In this document: positions 57,825-64,000 of the stretch, piece after piece | Numbering within the stretch: the first letter of the stretch is position 1 | Layout: the number at the start of each line of letters is the position of its first letter | DNA from: CAYONZ01 sp964405465 | GTDB lineage: Bacteria; Bdellovibrionota; Bdellovibrionia; Bdellovibrionales; JAMPXM01 | Assembly: GCA_964405465.1 (NCBI GenBank) | Contig: CAYONZ010000006.1 | Location: 37,587-101,586 of the forward strand | Direction of reading: 5' to 3' | Length of the DNA: 64,000 nt | Position numbers and translations under genes: made by a program | The notes under the pieces: model-generated | Seen by the model: only the letters and a program-made list of their open reading frames with translations | Database searches by the model: none | Told to the model about the DNA's origin: nothing

Positions 57825-60800
57825 ATGCGATTAATTCGGTCATTTTTGGTCCTTGTGATTAGTTTATCGACAGTCATGGCTTTGGGCCAATCTGATGATA
57901 TAAAAAAGCAACTCTCTTCCTGGGGGGCGCGCCATAAAAGCGACTCAGGTACACTTTTAAATCCTCCAATTGGGTCTAAGTCGGCGCAGGTCAAGGCTAT
58001 TGAAGATTTGGTGCGTGAAATTCTTTTCGATTTGTACCCCGGTCTTGCAAAAGAATATCAGTTCACAGTTGGGGTTTACCCCTCGGCAGATATCAATGCT
58101 TTCGTCGAAAATGTAGATCGCAATAAATTTGGCGATGTTCTGCAGAACTTCTACAAATTAGACATCAAAAAACCCATTTATCATGTCGGTGTTACGATTG
58201 GTCTCTTTAATAAGTTAGCTACCTCTGCAGAAGTCGCTTTTGTCTTAGGTCATGAACTTAGCCATCTTTTAGAGGGCCATGTCGATGCTGAAAGTCCTGA
58301 AACCAAGAAAGACCAGGGTAAGACCTGGTGGTCGGGACAAAGATTTGAAGCGATCGCTGATCACAATGGCATAAAATTAATGGTGGGAAAGTATGACCTA
58401 CAAGCAGCTATCGATGCACTTTGGAAACTGGCAGAAAATCATCGTGAAGAAGATCAAACCTCAGAGATCGCCAAAGTCGCCAATTCCTTCGGAGAATTGA
58501 TGAGTACCCACCATGACCCAAGTGTTCGTCTCAGCATGGCTCAGTCGTATGTGGAGTACTTGCGCAAAACCAATCCGGCTGCCCAGCCTCGCCCTGTTTT
58601 CAAGCTGTCCAAAAAACTAGGTCGACTTCGAAATGGTCGAACTTTTGAAAACTGGCAAGGTCGTATTCCTGATTGGTCTGATGTTGACTTGGCATATGTT
58701 ACTGAGTTGCACGATGAATTAGTAAATAAGGTCATAAGCAATACCCTTGATGAAAGTGCAAATCTTGAGCTCGATCTGTTTACTTTTGCAAGGGCGTGGC
58801 TTGGCAAAGAAGAAATAGAAAAACCATCCTTAGGTTTTACACTGATGTCTGTCGATTCTCTCCGCAAGATGACTTCTGGTCGAATTCAAAATATTCTCAA
58901 AAATCCATCATGGACACCAGAGCAAAAGGTAACAGCTTTACTCTCAAGCTATTTGGCCTTGAAGCAATTTGATCCGGGCGCCATGACACAACCTACGTCT
59001 GCTCAAGATACCTATGCTCGCGCACTGATTCCATTGTTGAAAGATGAGAATGTGAATCTTGTCAGAGTGGTGAAGACAATGCGTTTGTTGCCTGAGACTG
59101 TTTCCAAATTTCCACTTTTTTCGTTATTGGTTGGAACGAAAGAGGGGAAGAGGTTGTATCATCTCGCGGTGAGAAGTCAGCTTTTTATTCGGGATAATGG
59201 AGAGAGCCGTCATGACCATTTCTGGTTGGATGATAGCGACTCGAAGTCCGTGTCAATGAAGGCGTTCAGACTCGGTAACCAGCTGAATAATCTTCTTGCG
59301 CCATTTATGGACTCTTATGCGCAAGATAAGGCTGCACGTGAAAATTCAATGTTTCCACGTATGGCCGATCAAGCCTATAGAAAAACTTCTGCCCGAGTCG
59401 TCAATGAGGAACTGGCTCGCGTCGCAGAATATTTTGACTCGATTTCATTTAATAAAGAAGTCGCTGAAGACAGTGATCTGCTATTTCAATTCAACTCACT
59501 TTTGGAGGAAATCAAGAGGTCTTTATTTCCAGTTGAATTTAGAGACAATCTTTTCTTTACCAAAGCCAAAGAAAGAGAAAAATCTGTTTTTGATGCTTGG
59601 TCTAAAAAGCGAACGGCATTTTTTCAAAAAATCAAAAATACAGATAATGCTTTCACAGCAGAAACTATCAATGAGTTGATCAGCTATTTTGATCTCGAAA
59701 GCAGCTTTCCATTTTCTAAAGACGATTTGGCCGTCTTAGCGCAAAACTGGAACAAACTGGTAGATAGCGATCTAGAACATCATGTTTTCAATCGCCGTGC
59801 TGGTCGTATGATTGAAGCGATTGTGGCCAGTGGATTGCTTCCGGTTTCGAATGACAAAGCTACGAATCTTAAATCTCTCGTCTACATCGCCAGCAATACT
59901 GGGTCGGAGCAGGCCTTGGACATGGCTCGAGTCGCACAGGTATTTCAATCGGTCTCGTTAGATGAGATGAAAAAGGTGCTCATGACTCATTACTTTAAGC
60001 AAGCTGACACTCGTTTTGCAGACGAGATGAAGTCTGAAACTTATGCGAAAAGTCTTGAGAAGGTGCGCGAGTCTAAAAGCCTCAAAGATCAGACGCTAGG
60101 TGATTTCTTTCGTATGTCCGGTCCCAGTCTTTTTGAGACTATATATTTTTCGGAGACACCAAATAGGCTTTCTGAGGAGGAACAGAAACGGCATTTTGGA
60201 CTTTTAGAATTATTAAGTACTGAAAGTCTATCGAAAGTCTTCGTCAGTCAGTTCAGCCTAGAAGATGTCCAGAGAATCATTCGAAATATCCATCTTTTAA
60301 ATTCTAAAGAGCGAACTCGTAAGGCCAAATTCACGCCTGCAGATATAAGAGAAAAATTAGAGTCGGGCTTCAGTGATATGGGTAAAAAAGCTGAAGGCCT
60401 AGCTGGTAGATTTGGTCATGGTGAATTTCGCAATAGACTCCCTTTTCTTTTCGATGTTTTTGCCGCTCGCCAGGCCGAGATCAGCAGTCTCGATGTTTGG
60501 GTAAAAACTCTTAGGTCACTTTTAAATATCTCTGAGGCGGCACTTGATTTGCGGCCTGATCTCAAGGTGCTCTTTGAGAACAAGTTTCTGCTGTTATCCA
60601 ATCAAGGGCAAGACCCAAGAGCATATTTGTTCGTACGGAATTCAAGTCTCGAGAAAACTTTAACTGAAAACAGTTTGGTTTTGGTGATGCTGTCTGAAAT
60701 AAAACGACGTCTCGGAACAAAGACTTCGATCGAAGATCTGAAAGCTGCATTTGACAGCGTCAATGAAGATCAAAAATTACAAGAACGACAGCCAGATGTT

Positions 60801-62558
60801 TTTTCGTCTCTGCAGAAGAAAGTGGCGGAAGAATTCAAGTTACAACCTGATAACATCAATAAGATTTTTCCGCAAAATGAGCAGGACTTGAATACCAAAA
60901 ATACAGCAGGTCTTAGTTCTGAAATTCGCGGCTTAAGTGCTTTGACGGCATTGGCGCGTACCCGAAACTCTGAAGAGCAGCTGCAATTGATTGATTATCT
61001 TATGGGCCGATCCGGAAATATGCCAAGTTTTGTTTTGAAGTGGGAAGAAGATCTTCATCAATCTGTTCAGCCACTTGTTTACGGGGCTCGGGTGAAACTC
61101 GAGCATGAATCAGAATTGATGCGGGCCTTTTTGGTCAATTCACTTTTGACCGGTCCGCAAGGATTGATGAACCAACCAGGAATTGAAGCATTTTTAATTG
61201 AACGTCTTTTTGGCGATAGCCCGAATAAGGAGATGATTCAAGAGATTTCAACGGCACTTCTCAAGTCACTCGGGCGAAACAAATCTATGGCACTTGCCTA
61301 TGTCTTGGCGCAAAGAGCGAACGGTACTGGCAAAATCGATGAAGGTACAGCTCTTCGTTCACTACTTGAGGCCTTCGGTGTTGCCGGAATAAAACTCGGT
61401 CAGTACCTGGCTTTTACTAGCGAGCTCGAAGCCTTTCGTGAGTCCTTGGCAGCACTGCAAGACTCTGCATTGCCAGTGAGTTACCTCGAGATTTTGTATC
61501 TGGTCCGCAAACGACTTGGTGAGGACTGGAGTAAACGGTGGAAAATCGTGAAACTTATTGGAAGCGGAAGTGTGAATATTGCGATCGAGGTGCAGTCTAA
61601 CACAGGAGAAAAGCGAGTGATTTCAATTTTACGTGACGAAATTGAAACCGCATCTCGCGAAGATTTTAGGAATCTCACAAATTTTGTTGAAGAACTGGTC
61701 AAGAGTAAGACCGGAGAAAAATACAGCTTTTTACCAGGGCTTCTTAAGATTATCGAAGCTTCGGTTGCATTGGAATTCAATAAAGAGAACTCAGCGCAAA
61801 GGCAAAAAGATGCGGGTGTAATTTACAACCGAAAGGTCGAAGGCTGGAGGCTGCGGGCGCCAAGAGTTTATGAAGTCGAAAATGGCTCGTTAATGATGCA
61901 AGAGGCCTCCGGCAAAACCGCTCGCAAAATTAGACAACAAAATTTTGAGCTATATAAGAAAGTTATGGGCATCGTTCTTGACGTCGAACTCGAACATTTG
62001 ATCAACGGACAATTTATTCGTTCACGTCCATTCCCTGCATTCAGCAATCCTGATGTACATGATGGTCAGGTGATCATCGACGCTGAGAAGAAAACCATTA
62101 CTATTTTAGATTTTGGTCAAGCGGTCAGCATCCCTAAAGCCGAACGTGACTTGGGACTCGATTTTATTCGGATGATTGCGGGTCACGATTCGAAAGAGAG
62201 TTTGAAAAAACAATTAGAAGAAATGCGGGTTCATTTGCAGGGGCAAGAGAAACTTACGCCAAAAGAACTCACAGACATTTATGCAAAAAAAGAAGCCATG
62301 GATCGCTTTGTTTTTATTCTGGGAATTGTGCAAAAGAAAAATTGGAATGTACCACTCTCAAGCGTTCACTATGTTTTAGGAATGAATCGAGTTTTTAAGC
62401 TTGGTGATATCTTAGGCAAGGATATGACAAAGCGCCTTGAGGTGATTTTAAAAACACGTGCGGTCACAAACTCTACGGAGCTGGGCTATTATATCTCCAA
62501 ACTTTTCGACGAAGTTCGCACCGTAGTTAAAATGTGTAAGTCAATTGTAGCCGAATAA
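57825..62558 (+). CDS. Exported M48-like metallopeptidase fused to ABC1-like pseudokinase
   Basis: 1577 residues from ATG 57825 (AGAAGG upstream) with a signal peptide (SFLVLVISLSTVMALGQ). Residues 60-250: M48-type gluzincin with HELSHLLEGH (His143, Glu144, His147) and FEAIADHNG (Glu175 third ligand). Residues 250-1170 are long, helical and unrecognised. Residues 1180-1500 follow the ABC1/UbiB order: GIKLGQYLA (1190), IGSGSVNIAIEV, VISILRDEIE, NPDVHDGQVIID and ILDFGQAV (Asp1429). The Lys of the nucleotide pocket is replaced and the DPHPGN catalytic loop is degenerate, so the kinase part is probably inactive. Such a kinase fold after a signal peptide is unusual. Confidence 0.85.
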   Translation: MRLIRSFLVLVISLSTVMALGQSDDIKKQLSSWGARHKSDSGTLLNPPIGSKSAQVKAIEDLVREILFDLYPGLAKEYQFTVGVYPSADINAFVENVDRNKFGDVLQNFYKLDIKKPIYHVGVTIGLFNKLATSAEVAFVLGHELSHLLEGHVDAESPETKKDQGKTWWSGQRFEAIADHNGIKLMVGKYDLQAAIDALWKLAENHREEDQTSEIAKVANSFGELMSTHHDPSVRLSMAQSYVEYLRKTNPAAQPRPVFKLSKKLGRLRNGRTFENWQGRIPDWSDVDLAYVTELHDELVNKVISNTLDESANLELDLFTFARAWLGKEEIEKPSLGFTLMSVDSLRKMTSGRIQNILKNPSWTPEQKVTALLSSYLALKQFDPGAMTQPTSAQDTYARALIPLLKDENVNLVRVVKTMRLLPETVSKFPLFSLLVGTKEGKRLYHLAVRSQLFIRDNGESRHDHFWLDDSDSKSVSMKAFRLGNQLNNLLAPFMDSYAQDKAARENSMFPRMADQAYRKTSARVVNEELARVAEYFDSISFNKEVAEDSDLLFQFNSLLEEIKRSLFPVEFRDNLFFTKAKEREKSVFDAWSKKRTAFFQKIKNTDNAFTAETINELISYFDLESSFPFSKDDLAVLAQNWNKLVDSDLEHHVFNRRAGRMIEAIVASGLLPVSNDKATNLKSLVYIASNTGSEQALDMARVAQVFQSVSLDEMKKVLMTHYFKQADTRFADEMKSETYAKSLEKVRESKSLKDQTLGDFFRMSGPSLFETIYFSETPNRLSEEEQKRHFGLLELLSTESLSKVFVSQFSLEDVQRIIRNIHLLNSKERTRKAKFTPADIREKLESGFSDMGKKAEGLAGRFGHGEFRNRLPFLFDVFAARQAEISSLDVWVKTLRSLLNISEAALDLRPDLKVLFENKFLLLSNQGQDPRAYLFVRNSSLEKTLTENSLVLVMLSEIKRRLGTKTSIEDLKAAFDSVNEDQKLQERQPDVFSSLQKKVAEEFKLQPDNINKIFPQNEQDLNTKNTAGLSSEIRGLSALTALARTRNSEEQLQLIDYLMGRSGNMPSFVLKWEEDLHQSVQPLVYGARVKLEHESELMRAFLVNSLLTGPQGLMNQPGIEAFLIERLFGDSPNKEMIQEISTALLKSLGRNKSMALAYVLAQRANGTGKIDEGTALRSLLEAFGVAGIKLGQYLAFTSELEAFRESLAALQDSALPVSYLEILYLVRKRLGEDWSKRWKIVKLIGSGSVNIAIEVQSNTGEKRVISILRDEIETASREDFRNLTNFVEELVKSKTGEKYSFLPGLLKIIEASVALEFNKENSAQRQKDAGVIYNRKVEGWRLRAPRVYEVENGSLMMQEASGKTARKIRQQNFELYKKVMGIVLDVELEHLINGQFIRSRPFPAFSNPDVHDGQVIIDAEKKTITILDFGQAVSIPKAERDLGLDFIRMIAGHDSKESLKKQLEEMRVHLQGQEKLTPKELTDIYAKKEAMDRFVFILGIVQKKNWNVPLSSVHYVLGMNRVFKLGDILGKDMTKRLEVILKTRAVTNSTELGYYISKLFDEVRTVVKMCKSIVAE

Positions 62559-62680
62559 TTTTCTTTGGTCTTGATGTCATACTGCTCCCTGATGTCTAGG
62601 CTAAGGATGAGTTTTTCTTGAGTTAAGTGACGAACAAAAAGCATATCACTTAGAATAATTAGGAAATTGTATTTTATAAC

Positions 62681-62841
62681 TAGGGCGTGTCCTCAATTGG
62701 TCGGACGTCGCGAGCGGAAGCAATAGAAATGAGTTGAAGGCACGAGGAGGAGAAATAGTGGTGCTATTTCGACGACGAGCAACGCTCAAATCATTTCTAT
62801 TGCTTTTGCGTAGTAGTCTAGCCAATTGAGGACACGCTCTA
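62681..62841. repeat. 161-bp near-palindromic repeat, copy 3 (inverted)
   Basis: Inverted relative to copies 1 and 2. Starts TAGGGCGTGTCCTCAATTGG and ends CCAATTGAGGACACGCTCTA; same length and same internal arms. It lies in the gap between the giant gene and the WG-repeat gene, 22 bp before the latter's start, so it is within the likely 5' region of the WG-repeat gene. Confidence 0.95.
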
Positions 62842-62862
62842 TATCTTGTTTAGGGGGCTTGT

Positions 62863-64000
62863 ATGGCTGTGGCGAAAAAAAAAGAGACATCAAAGGCGCC
62901 ATCAAAGAAAAATGCAGAGGCACCGTCGCAGTTTCTATTTGGATTTAAAGACAAGAAAGATGTCGTCAAAATAAATCCTGTTTATGAGACGGTCGGGGAG
63001 TTCGACCCTGGTCGAAAGTATGCAAAGGCAAAACATAACGGCAAATGGGGAATGATCTCAGTGGATGGCAAATGGATTTGCGAGCCACAATTTGAGTTGA
63101 TCGGTAAAGTTTTTGAATCTCACTTTACTTTTCGTGTAGCCAACAAGTGGGGTCTCTGTGAGATGAGCGGAAAAGAAGTCGCACCTCCTCAGTTCGATGA
63201 AATTGTGTCGGTTGGAACTGCGGTTTTTACTGTTCGTGTTGATAAGAGCTTCAAGATTCTTGATTTCAAGATGAAAGAAATCAAAGGTGGGTTTGACAAA
63301 GCTTTCAGTTGGAACGATGGGTTCTCAGTAGTGGTGAAGGACCAAGCTGGTGGAATGATCAATGAGAAAGGTGAATGGCTTTTGTCGCCCAGCGAAGACC
63401 CGATCTATGATTTTTCAGAAGGACTTGCCGCATTCGACAAAGATGGTGCGACCGGCTACTACGATGTTTCGGGAAAGGTTGCGATCAAGCCTCAATTTGA
63501 AGCAGCATTTGATTTTTCTGAGGGCTTAGCTCGAGTTCGAAAAGGTGAACTGTTCGGCTATATAGATAAGACTGGAAAGATCGTCATTCCATGTGATTGG
63601 GAGGATCCGACTCAAATCAGATTCAGTGGCAACTCGGAAGAGATGACACGGTTTAAATCTGGATATGCGATGGTGGCACGTGAGGAAGAAGGTCGATTGG
63701 TAGCAGGCTATATTGACAAAAAAGGCAAGTGGCATTCACCTGAGTCTTTGCCACCATTCGCACGGGAGACCCGTGATCTTTTGAGCTTTCGAATTGATAA
63801 CCCTGAATGGCAAACTCATCAAGAAAGTATGGAGCTTGGTCCAGAGTTTGAGAACAAGCTTGCGAAATACAAAGGAAAACTACTTGCAGCTCTAGAAAAA
63901 GATGAGGCCGGTGCAGCGAAAACGGCCAAAGAGATTCTCGCGCGTTCTTTTGACAAAAAAGCTCGTTGGCTGAAATTGACTATCTATGATGGCCAGGATT
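62863..64000 (+). CDS. WG-repeat protein, N-terminal part (cut by the window end)
   Basis: The frame is open from ATG 62863 (AGGGGG 5 bp upstream) to the window edge, so the C-terminus is outside. A Lys/Ala-rich start (MAVAKKKKETSKAPSKK) is followed by about six WG-type repeats: NGKWGMISVDGKWICEPQFE, NKWGLCEMSGKEVAPPQFDE, AGGMINEKGEWLLSP, GYYDVSGKVAIKPQFEAAFD, FGYIDKTGKIVIPCDW and AGYIDKKGKWHSP. After that comes a helical region. No signal peptide, so probably cytoplasmic. WG repeats form beta-rich solenoids of unknown role; SEGLA motifs between repeats are typical. Confidence 0.88.
   Translation, partial: MAVAKKKETSKAPSKKNAEAPSQFLFGFKDKKDVVKINPVYETVGEFDPGRKYAKAKHNGKWGMISVDGKWICEPQFELIGKVFESHFTFRVANKWGLCEMSGKEVAPPQFDEIVSVGTAVFTVRVDKSFKILDFKMKEIKGGFDKAFSWNDGFSVVVKDQAGGMINEKGEWLLSPSEDPIYDFSEGLAAFDKDGATGYYDVSGKVAIKPQFEAAFDFSEGLARVRKGELFGYIDKTGKIVIPCDWEDPTQIRFSGNSEEMTRFKSGYAMVAREEEGRLVAGYIDKKGKWHSPESLPPFARETRDLLSFRIDNPEWQTHQESMELGPEFENKLAKYKGKLLAALEKDEAGAAKTAKEILARSFDKKARWLKLTIYDGQD

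Overview
The window reads as a chromosomal segment of a Gram-negative bacterium. It has lipid-anchored and signal-peptide proteins, a 1-acylglycerol-3-phosphate-type acyltransferase, activated-heptose enzymes and LolA/LolD-type proteins. The mix of ordinary proteobacterial housekeeping genes with many orphan secreted proteins and unusual fusions fits Bdellovibrionota or a related deltaproteobacterial-type lineage. That placement is an inference from gene style, not from a marker gene.

Layout. 1-24 kb is mostly housekeeping: the tail of a SlyD-type isomerase, thiL, a cyclic-nucleotide-binding protein, pdxH, HIT and OsmC proteins, a LemA/TPM/TPM operon, an acyltransferase, murJ, an A-type Fe-S carrier, a cysteine desulfurase, an acyl-CoA dehydrogenase, an ABC1 kinase, a photolyase, a two-domain epimerase/SRPBCC protein, a CinA-like protein with a decayed second domain, trmH and several orphan secreted proteins. 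24.2-28.0 kb is a four-gene heptose/surface-sugar operon (glycosyltransferase, SDR epimerase, HddC-like nucleotidyltransferase, HddA-like kinase). 28-33.3 kb holds small secreted proteins, a pseudouridine synthase-methyltransferase fusion and a Fur-family regulator with a Fur-box-like palindrome upstream.

33.5-38.9 kb, starting directly after tRNA-Arg(UCG), is an accessory patch: a HigBA-like module, an intact BrnTA-like module, a frameshifted BrnT with an intact BrnA, a duplicated and truncated secreted-protein gene, gene fragments and small secreted proteins. No integrase was seen.

38.9-57.0 kb is the most notable region: two divergent operons forming what looks like a complete type II fatty-acid/polyketide assembly line. 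The leftward operon has two KAS III enzymes, FabG, FabZ, an ACP, two FeeM-like N-acyltransferases, a Sfp-type phosphopantetheinyl transferase and a membrane protein. The rightward operon has two unknown membrane proteins, a malonyl-transferase, an ATP-grasp-like protein, a GcvT-like protein, a fused KS-chain-length-factor, a hotdog thioesterase, a second ACP, a LolD-like ATPase, a permease fused to a LolA-like domain and an exported protein. The shared 5' region carries an imperfect palindrome. I infer that the locus builds an acyl chain, transfers it to an amine or amino acid, and moves the lipid product to the outer membrane; the product is unknown.

57-64 kb contains a Cys-rich secreted protein, a 1577-residue exported M48 peptidase/ABC1-like pseudokinase fusion, and a WG-repeat protein cut by the window end. 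A 161-bp near-palindromic repeat with 20-bp terminal inverted repeats occurs three times (13965, 27964, 62681), with a decayed partial copy near 279. In the first two copies its leading TAG is the stop codon of the upstream gene.
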